This document shows, piece after piece, positions 17,303-26,672 of a stretch of 38,499 nt of DNA. This DNA comes from an uncultured Bacteroidota bacterium (lineage in GTDB: Bacteria; Bacteroidota; Rhodothermia; Rhodothermales; Salinibacteraceae). The notes under the pieces are model-generated. The model searched no databases and had not been told where the DNA came from. It saw only the letters and a program-made list of their open reading frames with translations. A program made the translations under genes and the position numbers. How positions within the stretch are numbered: position 1 is the first letter of the stretch; the number at the start of each line of letters is the position of its first letter. The stretch is taken from the NCBI GenBank assembly GCA_913056185.1, contig CAJXLV010000035.1, positions 1-38,499 of the forward strand. The letters run 5' to 3'.

Positions 17303-18286
17303 ATGCACGACGTCATTGTCATCGGGGCTGGTCCTGTGGGACTTGCCTGCGGAATCGAAGCCCAGAACCGCGGGCTCGACCCACTGATCATCGAGAAAGG
17401 GGCCCTCTGCAACTCCTTCATCGGCTACCCAACGCAGATGGAGTTTTTCTCCACGCCCGAGCTGTTGGAGATTGGCGGCCATCCGTTTCCCACGCGCGAC
17501 TACAAGCCCCGCCGCGAGGAGGCGCTCGATTACTACCGCCGCGTGGCCACCACGGAGGGCCTCGACTTGCGCCTCTACGAACCGGTGACCGATCTGCGCG
17601 GCCGCGACAATGCCTACACGGTGGTCACCGACGCGGCCACCTACGAGGCCCGCAAGGTGGTGGTGGCCACTGGCTTTTACGACGTGCCCAACCGCATGGA
17701 CGTGCCGGGGGAAGACCTTGACAAGGTGCGGCACTACTTTAAGGAGCCCTACCCCTACGCCCTTACCGACGTGGCCATCGTTGGTGGCGCCAACTCGGCG
17801 GCCAAGGCCGCCCTCAAGTGCTACCGCCACGAGGCCAATGTGACGATGGTGGTGCGCGAACCGGACATTGGGGAGAGTGTGAAGTACTGGCTCCGCCCAG
17901 ACCTTAAAAACCGAATCGCGGAGGGCTCTATCGAGGCCCACTTCAACACCACCGTTTCGGCCATCGAGCCGGACGTCCTCCATCTCGACACGCCCAACGG
18001 GCCGGCCTCCATCGACAACGACTTTGTGCTCGCGATGACGGGCTACCGCCCCAACTATGCGTTCCTGGAGCAACTCGGCATTGCCACTCGCGACGACGAG
18101 GCCCGCACGCCGGTACACGACGAGGAGGAGACCTTCGAGACGAACCGCGACGGACTGTACCTCGCTGGCACCATCTGCGGCGGGTGCAACACGAGCCGCT
18201 GGTTCATCGAGAACGGCCGTGCCCACGCTGGGCAGATTATGGACCACATTGCCGGGACGCTTGAGGCCGCGCCTGCCGTGGCGTAA
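17303..18286 (+). CDS. ypdA: YpdA-family FAD/NAD(P)-dependent reductase (putative bacillithiol disulfide reductase)
   Basis: This encodes 327 residues. YpdA is proposed to reduce bacillithiol disulfide with NADPH. The FAD-binding motif GAGPVGLACG starts at residue 8, followed by the family-specific IEKGALCNSFIGYPTQMEFFSTPE. A second Rossmann motif, IVGGANSAAKAA, lies at about 159-170. The C-terminal block LAGTICGGCNTSRWFIENGRAHA is also family-typical, although the classical CxxC of thioredoxin reductase is absent. The ATG at 17303 fits the usual 'MYDVIIIGAGP' start and follows a C/T-rich run (ctccaaactcagtcctccgtgctc). An ATG at 17267 would add 12 residues and cannot be excluded. The gene faces the SerA-like gene tail to tail. 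Confidence 0.9.
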   Translation: MHDVIVIGAGPVGLACGIEAQNRGLDPLIIEKGALCNSFIGYPTQMEFFSTPELLEIGGHPFPTRDYKPRREEALDYYRRVATTEGLDLRLYEPVTDLRGRDNAYTVVTDAATYEARKVVVATGFYDVPNRMDVPGEDLDKVRHYFKEPYPYALTDVAIVGGANSAAKAALKCYRHEANVTMVVREPDIGESVKYWLRPDLKNRIAEGSIEAHFNTTVSAIEPDVLHLDTPNGPASIDNDFVLAMTGYRPNYAFLEQLGIATRDDEARTPVHDEEETFETNRDGLYLAGTICGGCNTSRWFIENGRAHAGQIMDHIAGTLEAAPAVA

Positions 18287-18422
18287 TGATGCGTGATGAG
18301 CAAAACGTGATGTGTGTGGGCGGCTTCCTTACGTTTCACGCCTCCCTCCTCATGACACCGGGGGGAGGACCCCGCCTTGATAAGCCTCTGTTCTGCGTCG
18401 AAGGTGCCGAGCGTCGCGGACC

Positions 18423-19763
18423 TCACGCCGTGTCGTTGACCTTGAACTGGCGCAGGGTCCGGATGGCGCGCGGATCGTCGGACAGCGCGCTGGCGGCCTC
18501 GATGATGTTCTGGAGCTGCGCCTCAGTGAGGGGCTGGTCAATGGCGTTCACGTCGTAGGCAATGCCCAGCTCCGGAAAGTCGCGGTGGCTGGACTGCAGG
18601 TTGCTCGCGCCCGCCTCGTAGATGCTGTCGTCAATGGCCTTTTTCGTCCCCCGTACGTCGCTGTGTACCACGGCCAAGACCCAGTGGGGCGGCTCGGCGT
18701 TCACCCCAATCGTGTGCCCCTGGCCAAAGACCGTGTCGCGCACGGTGCCCTGCTCGTTGAGCAGGCGGGTGGAGGTGGCCATGCGAGACGCGATGCGCGG
18801 CTGGGCCTCCTGCGTCGCCGCGCCAATGTGGGGCGTGGTAAAGACATTGCCCATCTCGGCGTACGGGTTCGTCCACGCCTCGTCCGCGCTGCCCGGCTCC
18901 TCGGGAAAGACGTCCACCGCCGCGGCCCGCACGTGCCCCTCGTCGATGGCCCGCTTCAGGGCCTCTGGGTCGTACAAAAAGCCGCGTGCCGCGTTGATGA
19001 AAGCCCGCGGGCTGTTTTCCGGGCGGTCCGCGCCAAGCTGGCGGAAGTGATCATAGTCGAGCAAGCCCGCGTTGGACTGTCCCTGCGGGTCTTCGGCGGA
19101 GACATGGACGGTCACGAAATCCCCCTTTCGGAAGGCCTCCGAGAGGGTGGAGCAGGCCGTCCATCCCAGCGTGGTGCCGACCTCCTGCGCCACGTCGGAC
19201 CGGTCGTAGAAGCAGATGTTCATGCCAAAGGCGTCGGCCAGGCGGGCGAGCTGCTTGCCAATGTTGCCCAGGCCCACGACCGAGAGCGTCTTGTCCATCA
19301 ACTCGTACCGGCGCGTGCTGTCCTTCGTCCACCGGTGCTGCCGCCCCGACTCGTTGGCCGTGTAGAGGCGGCGGGCCAGCACAATCATCTCGCCCACCAC
19401 CATCTCCACCACCGAGCGCCCGTTGCTCACCGGGTCGTTGAGCACCAGCACGCCTTCGTCCGCACAGGCGGGCTTGTCCACCGTGTCGTCGCCGATGCAA
19501 CAAAGCATGACGGCCGCCAGGTTGTCGGAGGCCTGCACCACGGCCTCGTCAACGACGAATTTGCTACGCTTGTAGATGAGGTCGTGCTGCCCCTCGCGCA
19601 GACGCTCCACCATCGCGTCCTGGTCGTAGCAGTCCGGCTTGGGCACACGATCGGGCTCAATGCCCTGCTCGCGCAGGTAGTCGTCGAGGCTGGGGTCGGG
19701 CTGTTCGAGGATGAGGGCCTTCTGAAAGTGCGCGTTCAAAAACCGAGTCTGCGGATGCTCCAT
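18423..19763 (-). CDS. serA: D-3-phosphoglycerate dehydrogenase-like 2-hydroxyacid dehydrogenase with C-terminal ACT-like region
   Basis: This encodes 446 residues. The family oxidises 3-phosphoglycerate with NAD+ in serine synthesis. The NAD-binding motif is GLGNIGKQLA (from G164). Catalytic residues are R260 in INAARG, E289 in FPEEP and H312 in TPHIGAAT, all at family spacing. From about residue 365 a beta-rich tail (HWVLAVVHSDVRGTKKAIDD) resembles a serine-sensing ACT domain, as in E. coli-type SerA. The N-terminal 40 residues are longer than usual. The C/T-rich leader ctcctcccacctttccc precedes the ATG. A related 2-hydroxyacid dehydrogenase with another substrate is possible, but domain order favours SerA. 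Confidence 0.82.
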   Translation of the reverse strand: MEHPQTRFLNAHFQKALILEQPDPSLDDYLREQGIEPDRVPKPDCYDQDAMVERLREGQHDLIYKRSKFVVDEAVVQASDNLAAVMLCCIGDDTVDKPACADEGVLVLNDPVSNGRSVVEMVVGEMIVLARRLYTANESGRQHRWTKDSTRRYELMDKTLSVVGLGNIGKQLARLADAFGMNICFYDRSDVAQEVGTTLGWTACSTLSEAFRKGDFVTVHVSAEDPQGQSNAGLLDYDHFRQLGADRPENSPRAFINAARGFLYDPEALKRAIDEGHVRAAAVDVFPEEPGSADEAWTNPYAEMGNVFTTPHIGAATQEAQPRIASRMATSTRLLNEQGTVRDTVFGQGHTIGVNAEPPHWVLAVVHSDVRGTKKAIDDSIYEAGASNLQSSHRDFPELGIAYDVNAIDQPLTEAQLQNIIEAASALSDDPRAIRTLRQFKVNDTA

Positions 19764-20068
19764 GCGTCCGTGGGAAAGGTGGGAGGAGCGTGAGAGGGGC
19801 GAGGGGCCGTCCCCACGGCAGTGGGAATCCCGCGGCGGTGGGAATCAGCAACGGGGGGACGGATGGGGACCGGTTAGGTACCGGTGGGAGCGGTCAAGTG
19901 CAGGCACCAGGCGTAACAATGACAACACGTCTTGGAGGGGACGAGCCGGACTCAGCTCTTTCCGGAACGGCACTTGGCACGGCGGAGGCGTACAGGCCCT
20001 CGGCCGCTTGCCTGCGCCCGAACCTGCTTGCCTGCGCCCGAGCCTTCCTGCGCCGAGCCTCGCGGGGC
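19764..20068. other. Intergenic region of 305 bp upstream of the serA-like gene, with short repeats
   Basis: No gene is supported. Near the serA side are two copies of gtgggaatc and, at 19869-19885, two copies of the palindrome accggt separated by five bases, about 106 bases before the start codon. This is an operator-like arrangement with no known binder. Near the sucD stop is a 20-bp direct repeat, listed separately. Confidence 0.5.
20005..20059. repeat. 20-bp direct repeat, two and a half copies, just downstream of sucD
   Basis: The sequence gcttgcctgcgcccga occurs at 20005 and again at 20025, with a period of 20 bases. A degenerate third copy (ccttcctgcgccgagcc) follows up to about 20059. 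It ends 10 bases from the sucD stop at 20069, so it lies in the presumed 3' untranslated region. Confidence 0.85.
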
Positions 20069-20935
20069 TCAGAGCGCGCTCTGGACCGTTTCGCCGATGA
20101 GGGCCGGATTCTTGACGACCGTGGCCCCCGCCGCTTCGAGGGCCTCGAACTTGGCCTCCGCCGTGCCGGAGCCGCCGGAGACAATAGCGCCGGCATGGCC
20201 CATGCGGCGGCCCGGCGGGGCCGTGCGGCCCGCGATGAAGCCAAAGACCGGCGTGTCCATCTCATCGTGGATGTAGCGGGCGGCCTCTTGTTCGTCCGCC
20301 CCCCCAATTTCGCCGATCAGGACCACCCCTTCCGTATCGGGGTCGGCCTCAAACAGGGCCAGCGCATCCACAAAGCGCGTTCCAATGACCGGGTCCCCAC
20401 CAATGCCGACCGCCGTGCTCTGCCCGAACCCGGCCCGCGTGATCTGGTCGACGGCCTCGTAGGTGAGGGTGCCGGAGCGGGAAATAATGCCGATAGTGCC
20501 GGGGGCAAAAATCGAGGCCGGCATGATGCCCACCTTCGATGCGCCCGGCGTAATGACCCCGGGGCAGTTGGGACCAATGAGGTGGGTGCCCTGCTTGCGG
20601 GCGTAGTGGTAGGTCGGCTTCATGTCGGCCTGCGGAATCCCCTCCGTGATGCAGATGACAACGTCCACGCCTGCATCGGCGGCTTCCTGGATGGCATCGG
20701 CGGCGAACGGGGGCGGCACAAAAATGATGGACGTGTTCGCGTTCTCACGCTCCACTGCTTCGGCGACGGTGTTGTATACGGGCCGGTCGAGGTGGGTGTG
20801 TCCGCCCTTGCCGGGCGTCACGCCCGCCACCACAGTGGTGCCGTACGCCATCATCTGCTCGGCGTGGAAGGTGCCCTCCGAGCCGGTGAAGCCCTGCACC
20901 ACCACGCGGGTGTTGTCGTCGACGAGTATGCTCAT
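20069..20935 (-). CDS. sucD: Succinyl-CoA synthetase alpha subunit
   Basis: This encodes 288 residues, the normal length. SucD forms a complex with the beta subunit (SucC) and carries the phosphohistidine used in substrate-level phosphorylation in the TCA cycle. The start [21 protein letters not shown] is diagnostic, as are [10 protein letters not shown] (CoA-binding fold), [12 protein letters not shown] and the active-site H247 in [10 protein letters not shown]. The ATG at 20935 is chosen because conservation begins there. Its leader (ccaactcccctctccaaacttcc) is strongly pyrimidine-rich. sucC is not in the window, so the two subunits are encoded apart. Confidence 0.96.
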   Translation of the reverse strand: MSILVDDNTRVVVQGFTGSEGTFHAEQMMAYGTTVVAGVTPGKGGHTHLDRPVYNTVAEAVERENANTSIIFVPPPFAADAIQEAADAGVDVVICITEGIPQADMKPTYHYARKQGTHLIGPNCPGVITPGASKVGIMPASIFAPGTIGIISRSGTLTYEAVDQITRAGFGQSTAVGIGGDPVIGTRFVDALALFEADPDTEGVVLIGEIGGADEQEAARYIHDEMDTPVFGFIAGRTAPPGRRMGHAGAIVSGGSGTAEAKFEALEAAGATVVKNPALIGETVQSAL

Positions 20936-21204
20936 CCGTTCGAGGAAGTTTGGAGAGGGGAGTTGGGGGAAAGGGGCCGGACGTCGGCTGGAGGCGTCAG
21001 GATGTAGAGTAGCGGGCGGCGCCTCCAAGCGCCAGGGGCAAAGAACGAAAAATTGTCCAAAATGAAGCCGGTTGCCGGGGCGAGGCCGTCCTGGGACGAG
21101 GCGGGCAGATCCCTCGACGCGGAGGCCGCCGGATGACGTCGGGGTTTGTGGGGCGGGGCGGGATTTCGCCCCCGAGTCGAGGTCCGCGTTTTCGTGTCGC
21201 GCCC

Positions 21205-22758
21205 TCACGCACCATTTTTCAGAATCGCGTCCCCGATGCGGAGGAGCAGGGCTTCGTCGAAGTGTGGACCCAGGAGCTGCAGGCCGACGGGCAGGCCGGG
21301 CGTGCCGGGGTGCTCGCCGATGGGCACCGTAAGGCCGGGCAGGCCCGCGAGATTGGCCGTGACGGTGTAAATGTCGTTGAGGTACATCTCCAGCGGGTCA
21401 TCGGTTTTTTGGCCGAGCCGGAAGGGGGGCGTGGGCGTGGTGGGCGTGATGAGGGCATCCACCTCCTCGAAGGCCCGCTCGAAATCATGGCGGATGAGGC
21501 TGCGTGCGCGCTGGGCTTTCTCGTAGTAGTCGTCGTAGTAGCCGGCGGAGAGGGCATAGGTGCCCAGCATGATGCGGCGCTTTACTTCCGTGCCGAACCC
21601 CTCGGTGCGGGAGCGGGTGTAGAGGGCATCGAGGGCACTGGCTTCGTCGTCGAGCTGTGCTTCGAGGGCGGCGGCGCGGTCCTCGTTGCCGGCGGTGCGG
21701 GCGGCTTTGAGCTTCGTCTGCAGGGCCTCGCGGCGCTCGCGGAGGGCCTGCTTTGTCTCCTGCAGGTCGGCGCGGTGGCCATAGCGGATGCCGTCGTAGC
21801 GGGCGAGGTTGCTGGAGGCCTCGGCGGTAGCGAGGAGGTAGTAGGTGGCCACGCCGTACTCGGTGTGGGGCAGCGATACGTTTTTGATTGTGGCCCCGGC
21901 CTCTTCGAGCCGTCGCACCTGCGCACGCACCATGCGGCGGATGTCGTCGTCGAGCCCTTCGGCAAAATACTGCGACGGAAGGCCGAGGCGAAGCCCCTCT
22001 ACGCCGGCCCCGAGCGCCGCCGTGTAGTCCGGCACATCGACCGGCGCACTGGTCGCATCGCGCTCATCGTCGCCCGCCATCACGCCGAGCAGCGTGGCCG
22101 CGTCTTCGATGTTGCGCGTGAGTGGGCCGATGACATCGAGCGAGGAGGCGAACGCCACGAGGCCGGAGCGGCTCACGCGGCCGTACGTGGGCTTGAGGCC
22201 CACCGTGCCGCAGAAGGCAGCGGGCTGGCGCACCGAGCCGCCGGTGTCGCTGCCCAGGGCGGCGTGGCACAGGCCCGCCGCCACTGCCGCGGCCGACCCG
22301 CCGGACGACCCGCCCGGCACGTAGTCGGTGTGGTGCGGATTGCGCACCGGGCCGAAGTGGGACGTCTCGTTCGACGAGCCCATCGCAAACTCGTCGCAGT
22401 TCGTTTTGCCGATGAAGATGGCCCCGGCGTCGCGCAGGCGATCGATCACCGTCGCATCGTAGAGCGAGGAGAAGTCCTCGAGCATTTTTGAGCCGCAGGT
22501 GACCGGGTAGCCGCGGATGCAGATGTTGTCTTTGACCGCCAGGACGAGGCCGGCCAGCGGGCGTGCGTTGCCGCGCTCGCGCTGGCTGTCGAGATAGCGG
22601 GCGTGGTTGAGGGCGCCCTCCCGGTCGACGGTTGTGAAGGCGTTGAGTTCGTCGTCGCGCGCGTCGATGCGCTCCAAAAAAGAAGAGACCAGGGCTTCGC
22701 AGCTGGTCTCTCCGGCGTCAAGGGCGCGACGGGCCTTCGCAAATGTCGAGTACTCCAT
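21205..22758 (-). CDS. gatA: Asp-tRNA(Asn)/Glu-tRNA(Gln) amidotransferase subunit A, with a charged helical insertion
   Basis: This encodes 517 residues, about 30 longer than usual. GatA hydrolyses glutamine and feeds ammonia to GatB, which amidates mischarged Glu-tRNA(Gln) or Asp-tRNA(Asn). The amidase-signature triad is present: K76 in VKDNI, S151 in GGSSGGSAA and the nucleophile S175 in [10 protein letters not shown]. Family blocks [16 protein letters not shown] and [16 protein letters not shown] are intact. Between IRYGHRA (about 330) and [11 protein letters not shown] (about 379) lie about 45 extra residues rich in Glu, Arg, Ala and Gln that look like an alpha-helical hairpin. The ATG at 22758 is chosen because conservation starts at [13 protein letters not shown]. 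Neither gatB nor gatC is adjacent. Confidence 0.95.
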   Translation of the reverse strand: MEYSTFAKARRALDAGETSCEALVSSFLERIDARDDELNAFTTVDREGALNHARYLDSQRERGNARPLAGLVLAVKDNICIRGYPVTCGSKMLEDFSSLYDATVIDRLRDAGAIFIGKTNCDEFAMGSSNETSHFGPVRNPHHTDYVPGGSSGGSAAAVAAGLCHAALGSDTGGSVRQPAAFCGTVGLKPTYGRVSRSGLVAFASSLDVIGPLTRNIEDAATLLGVMAGDDERDATSAPVDVPDYTAALGAGVEGLRLGLPSQYFAEGLDDDIRRMVRAQVRRLEEAGATIKNVSLPHTEYGVATYYLLATAEASSNLARYDGIRYGHRADLQETKQALRERREALQTKLKAARTAGNEDRAAALEAQLDDEASALDALYTRSRTEGFGTEVKRRIMLGTYALSAGYYDDYYEKAQRARSLIRHDFERAFEEVDALITPTTPTPPFRLGQKTDDPLEMYLNDIYTVTANLAGLPGLTVPIGEHPGTPGLPVGLQLLGPHFDEALLLRIGDAILKNGA

Positions 22759-22858
22759 ACGGTGCAGGGCGGGGGCAATGCGAGGCGGAGAGGAGAGGGG
22801 CGGTGCGGACGAGGGGCGCGCAGCGGATGTGATTTTGGGGCACGGCGGCCCAACGCAG

Positions 22859-23182
22859 TTACGACGCGGTGCTGGATTCCTTGGAGTCCTGGGAGGCGGA
22901 CTCCGGAGGATCGGAGGGCTCTGCCTGTGCGGAGGGCTCCTGGGCGGCAGGCTGGGGGCTGCTGCGGGCCTGCGGCTGTCCCTGCTGCGGGGACTGCGGC
23001 TGGTTGATCTGCCGCTGCTGGCCCTCGGCCTCAATCTCGCGCGTGATCTCGTTGGTGGCGTCCTTAAACTCGCGGATGCCTTTGCCGATGCCCCGCGCAA
23101 TCTCGGGAATGCGCTTGGCCCCAAAGACCAGGAGCAGGACGAGGAAGATGATGATCAGTTCCGGAAAGCCGAGGCTGCCCAT
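22859..23182 (-). CDS. tatA: Sec-independent (Tat) translocase protein TatA/E
   Basis: This encodes 107 residues. TatA oligomers form the passage for folded proteins across the inner membrane. The start MGSLGFPELIIIFLVLLLVFGAKRIPEIARG has the family layout: a short N-terminus with Glu, one membrane helix (about 7-21), the FG hinge, then an amphipathic helix (IGKGIREFKDA). The C-terminal 50 residues are Gln, Pro, Ser and Glu rich and low in complexity, as is common for TatA. It is the only tat gene in the window. It lies 100 bases upstream of gatA on the same strand and is divergent from add. Confidence 0.95.
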   Translation of the reverse strand: MGSLGFPELIIIFLVLLLVFGAKRIPEIARGIGKGIREFKDATNEITREIEAEGQQRQINQPQSPQQGQPQARSSPQPAAQEPSAQAEPSDPPESASQDSKESSTAS

Positions 23183-23577
23183 GGGCACAGCAGCGCGTTG
23201 TTGAATGGGGAGTGGAGCGGTCGAGGGCCCTGCCGCAAGGCCGCTGCACGGTGGCAAGGGCTCTGTGGAGTCGAGGCCGATGGGACCGCTGAATGGGACA
23301 AAAACCGAACGATGCGGGAGAATTGGGGTTCCAGCGCGCTTCCTCCACGCCCCTGGAAAGGGTCCGTGGAAAGGATCCGGCCGGGCAAGGCAGGCCTCGT
23401 GGCCGCCAAGGGAAAACCCCGTGCAGGAATGTGGACCACCCGCGAGCGGCGAAAGAAACAGGTGCCCGGGTGGCCATGTTATGCACGAACCTCTTTTTTG
23501 CAGTGCCCGGCGGCGCAGAGGGTGCGGCCTGGGGCGCTGCGGTTCGGTTGTTCTTCCTCACGCACGGCCGTTTGCCC
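23183..23577. other. Divergent intergenic region of 395 bp between tatA and add
   Basis: It separates two divergent start codons and must hold promoters for both, but I could not recognise a convincing promoter. No gene, repeat or strong hairpin was found. The last 30 bases before add (gttcttcctcacgcacggccgtttgccc) are pyrimidine-rich, like other leaders in the window. Confidence 0.5.
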
Positions 23578-24663
23578 ATGCCTCCGACGACTGCTCCCGA
23601 TTCCGTCTCTCTCACTCGCGACGACATCGCGTCCTGGCCGAAGGCGGAGCTACACTGCCACCTCGATGGCTCGATGCGCCTGGAGACAATGCTGGACATT
23701 GCGGAGACGGACGGCAAACGGGCGGTGCTGCCCGCTGACAGTGTGGCGGGGCTGCGGGACGAGCTGCGGGCGGTGGAGGCCTCCGGCACCCTGGAGGCCT
23801 ACCTGGCTTGGTTCGAGTATACCATCCCCCTCCTGCAGACGCGCCAGGCGCTGCGACGCGCGGCCTACGAGCTGGCGGCCGACAATGCCGCCGAGAATGT
23901 GCGCTACCTGGAGGTGCGCTACTCCCCCATCCTGCACGTGGAAGAGGGCCTCTCGCTCGAGCAGGTGAACGATGCGGTGCTGGACGGCCTGGCCCGCGCC
24001 GAGAACGACCTCGACATCACGACGTCCCTCATCATTTGTGGCCTCCGCGACCGCTTCGAGAGTGCCTCGATGCGCCTGGCTGAGCTCGCCGTGGAGTACC
24101 AGCACGAGGGGGTGGTGGCGTTCGATCTGGCCGGGGGCGAGGCGGGAAACCCGCCGAAGGGGCACCTCCACGCGTTCTACCGCGCCCGCAACAATCTGCT
24201 CAACCTCACCATCCACGCGGGGGAGGACTGGGGCCCCGACTCCATCCGGCAGGCGCTCTTTTATTGCGGGGCGCATCGCATCGGGCACGGCATCTCGCTG
24301 CGCACAGATCCGGAGCTGATGCAGTACTTTGCCAACCACCGCATCCCGCTCGAAATCTGCCCCACCAGCAACGTCGACACCCAGGCGGTGCCCAGTCTGG
24401 AGGCACACCCCATCGAAACGTACGTGCGGTCCGACATTCCGGTGACGGTGAACACGGACAATCGCCTCTTTAGCCGCACTACCATGACGGAGGAGCTCTG
24501 GCGCGTGTATCAGCACTGCAACCTGGAGGCCCGTCACCTCCGCGAAATCGCGCTCAACGGCTTCCGGTACGCCTTTTTGCCGTATGCGCAGAAGCAGTCG
24601 CTCCTGCGCACGGTCACAGAGGCGTTCCCGATGCAGAAGACCCCGGAAACCCCGCTCTGGTAG
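23578..24663 (+). CDS. add: Adenosine deaminase
   Basis: This encodes 361 residues. The enzyme hydrolyses adenosine and deoxyadenosine to inosine forms in purine salvage. Zinc ligands H26 and H28 lie in ELHCHLDGS; the catalytic blocks TIHAGEDWGP and HRIGHGISL follow, and the last metal ligand is in the NTDNR motif. This form resembles Firmicutes-type ADA rather than the 'NTDDP' of eukaryotic enzymes. The length and order match family members, and an adenine-deaminase-like specificity is possible but less likely. The ATG at 23578 is preferred over in-frame upstream starts because similarity begins at LPKAELHCHLDG-like residues about 20 and the leader is C/T-rich. aroA follows 89 bases later on the same strand. 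Confidence 0.9.
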   Translation: MPPTTAPDSVSLTRDDIASWPKAELHCHLDGSMRLETMLDIAETDGKRAVLPADSVAGLRDELRAVEASGTLEAYLAWFEYTIPLLQTRQALRRAAYELAADNAAENVRYLEVRYSPILHVEEGLSLEQVNDAVLDGLARAENDLDITTSLIICGLRDRFESASMRLAELAVEYQHEGVVAFDLAGGEAGNPPKGHLHAFYRARNNLLNLTIHAGEDWGPDSIRQALFYCGAHRIGHGISLRTDPELMQYFANHRIPLEICPTSNVDTQAVPSLEAHPIETYVRSDIPVTVNTDNRLFSRTTMTEELWRVYQHCNLEARHLREIALNGFRYAFLPYAQKQSLLRTVTEAFPMQKTPETPLW

Positions 24664-24752
24664 ACGGCCTCTGACTGGGGCCTGATTGTTGCGGTGCGCG
24701 CTGATGACTATCATGGGGGCACATCCGCTTTGGTCTCACGCCTACGCCTCTT

Positions 24753-26042
24753 ATGGTTCAGACAGTTTCGCAGGCCGCGTCCGTGCGCGGCACCGTCACC
24801 CTGCCCTCCGATAAGTCCATCGCGCACCGCTCGGCCCTGTTGGCTGCGCTGGGGGCGGGGGAGTCGCAGGTCCATAATTTTCCGCGGTCGGCCGATCCGC
24901 TTTCCACGCTCGACTGTGTGCGCGCGCTGGGCGTGGAGGCGACGCGGGATGAGGAGGGAGTGCTCAGTGTTCAGGGACGTGGGCGTGAGGGGCTGCGTCC
25001 ACCGAGTGCGCCCCTGGATTGTGGCAACTCGGGCACAACCATGCGCCTGCTCACCGGCATTATGGCGGGCCAAACGTTTGGGAGTGTGCTAACGGGCGAT
25101 GAGTCGTTGCGGCAGCGGCCGATGGAGCGCATTGCGGACCCACTGCGGGCAATGGGCGCGCGCATCGATCTGCGCAGCGGCCACGCCCCCATCCGCGTCC
25201 GCCCGCACCGGTCCGGCCTTCGTCCCATCGAGTACCGGCTGCCCGTGGCGTCCGCTCAGGTCAAGTCGTGCGTGCTGCTTGCGGGCTTGTATGCGAGCGG
25301 GCAGACGGTGGTGATCGAGTCGACGCCCTCGCGCGATCACACGGAGCGCATGCTGGGGCTGGAGGTGCAGGAGGTAGGGGGCGAGCGCCACATCCTGGTG
25401 GAGGAGACCCACACTGTGCCGGCGGCCCACTGGTGGGTGCCCGGCGACTTCTCGGGGGCGGCGTTTTTTCTGGTGGCGGGGACGCTGGTGCCGGATAGTG
25501 AGCTGCGCCTGGAGAACGTGGGCCTCAACCCCTCGCGCACAGCGCTGCTCGAGGTGCTGGAGGGAATGGGGGCCGACATCACGATCGAGAATGAGCGCGT
25601 GCAAGGGAGCGAGCCGGTGGGCGACCTCACGGTGCGCTCCGCCGAGCTGTCTGGCATCGATGTGGGCGGGCGCCTCATCCCCAACCTTATCGACGAGATC
25701 CCGATCATCGCCGTGGCGGCGGCCTGCGCAACGGGCCGCACCGAGATCCGCGACGCGGAGGAGCTGCGCGTGAAGGAGACCGACCGCCTCCACGCAATGG
25801 CCGAAAACCTGCGCGTGCTTGGGGCCGAGGTGCAGGAGCGCGAGGACGGCCTCCTCATCGACGGCAACGGGCCCAACCTGCTGGGCGGCACGGTGCAGAG
25901 CTACGACGACCACCGCATCGCCATGGCGATGGGCGTGGCCGGCCTCGTGGCCCACGGCACCACCACGGTCACCGACGCCGAGTGCGCCCGCGTGTCGTTT
26001 CCGGGGTTTTGGGATGAGCTGTCCCGCGTGGCGTCGTCCTGA
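24753..26042 (+). CDS. aroA: 5-enolpyruvylshikimate-3-phosphate synthase
   Basis: This encodes 429 residues. AroA transfers the enolpyruvyl group of PEP to shikimate-3-phosphate. Substrate contacts are LPSDKSIAHR (K21, S22, R26), GNSGTTMRLL and SAQVKSC. The catalytic base region is NLIDEIPI (D314), and the PEP-binding RVKETDRL (E342) and DHRIAMA follow. The full set indicates an active enzyme. The ATG at 24753 comes after the leader ctcacgcctacgcctctt. It is on the same strand as add but unrelated in pathway; aroK is about 10 kb away. Confidence 0.96.
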   Translation: MVQTVSQAASVRGTVTLPSDKSIAHRSALLAALGAGESQVHNFPRSADPLSTLDCVRALGVEATRDEEGVLSVQGRGREGLRPPSAPLDCGNSGTTMRLLTGIMAGQTFGSVLTGDESLRQRPMERIADPLRAMGARIDLRSGHAPIRVRPHRSGLRPIEYRLPVASAQVKSCVLLAGLYASGQTVVIESTPSRDHTERMLGLEVQEVGGERHILVEETHTVPAAHWWVPGDFSGAAFFLVAGTLVPDSELRLENVGLNPSRTALLEVLEGMGADITIENERVQGSEPVGDLTVRSAELSGIDVGGRLIPNLIDEIPIIAVAAACATGRTEIRDAEELRVKETDRLHAMAENLRVLGAEVQEREDGLLIDGNGPNLLGGTVQSYDDHRIAMAMGVAGLVAHGTTTVTDAECARVSFPGFWDELSRVASS

Positions 26043-26274
26043 GCCGAGGCGAGAGCCGAAACAGGCACAAGGAGGCCGCGGCCGTCCTGTGCGTTTGGCC
26101 CTGCCGCAGGGGAGGTGCCGGGCTCCGTTGCGGCATGTGTCCCCGCAAACGGACCCGTTCCCGAACACCGAGCCGCAGCCGCCTGGAAAGCAGGCCCGTG
26201 GACGAACGTTTCTGCCCCCTTCGGCGTGCCTGTACCAGCGTGCCTGTTTTGTCGCGTAACGAAATGCATGAACC

Positions 26275-26571
26275 ATGCGAGGCCCGTCCTCCCGCACCGG
26301 AGAGCCCGCCCGCCCGCTCAGCGACCGAGAAAAAGAAATTGCTCGTCGCGTCCGTCGGTCGCTTCACCTGTCCGCCTCCATGTCGGAGGAGGAGGTGGCC
26401 TGCCAGCTTCGGGGGAGTGTCGCGTGGCGGCGGGCCCGGATGGGGCTGTTGGGCGAAGAGGTGCGGAAGGGCCTCACGGAGGCGTTGCGTCCGGGTTGGG
26501 CACAGGTGCGACGCCGTGTTCAGCCCCTCGTCCGCCGCGCCGAGCGGATGTGGGCCCGCCTGTGGCCCTGA
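26275..26571 (+). CDS. Small basic hypothetical protein, uncertain
   Basis: This would encode 98 residues, rich in Arg and Leu, predicted to be mostly helical (REKEIARRVRRSLHLSASM, then SEEEVACQLRGSVAWRRARM). I recognise no family. In favour are a plausible amino-acid composition, high GC at third positions and a position between a + strand and a - strand gene with no competing gene. Against it, the sequence before the ATG (gtaacgaaatgcatgaacc) lacks the pyrimidine-rich leader seen at most other starts here. If it is not real, 26043-26656 is a 614-base gap with nothing else identifiable. Confidence 0.45.
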   Translation: MRGPSSRTGEPARPLSDREKEIARRVRRSLHLSASMSEEEVACQLRGSVAWRRARMGLLGEEVRKGLTEALRPGWAQVRRRVQPLVRRAERMWARLWP

Positions 26572-26624
26572 CCCCACGTCCCGCAGCGACCTGCCGATCC
26601 GTCGTGCCGGCGCAGGGGGCAGGT

Positions 26625-26672
26625 CTACACTGCGGTTTCGCTACACTGCGGTTTCGCTACGCTGCGTCTTCG
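26625..26672. repeat. Three copies of a 16-bp tandem repeat spanning the uspA stop codon
   Basis: The unit ctacactgcggtttcg occurs at 26625 and 26641 exactly, and at 26657 with three changes (ctacgctgcgtcttcg). The third copy is coding and starts with the complement of the uspA stop codon (26657-26659), so each copy repeats a TAG in the uspA direction. The array looks like a duplication of the 3' end of the gene. Confidence 0.9.

Noticed and set aside
26101..26125. ccctgc/gcaggg hairpin after aroA as a terminator
   Set aside because: The loop is too short, and there is no T-run on the + strand; support is too weak.
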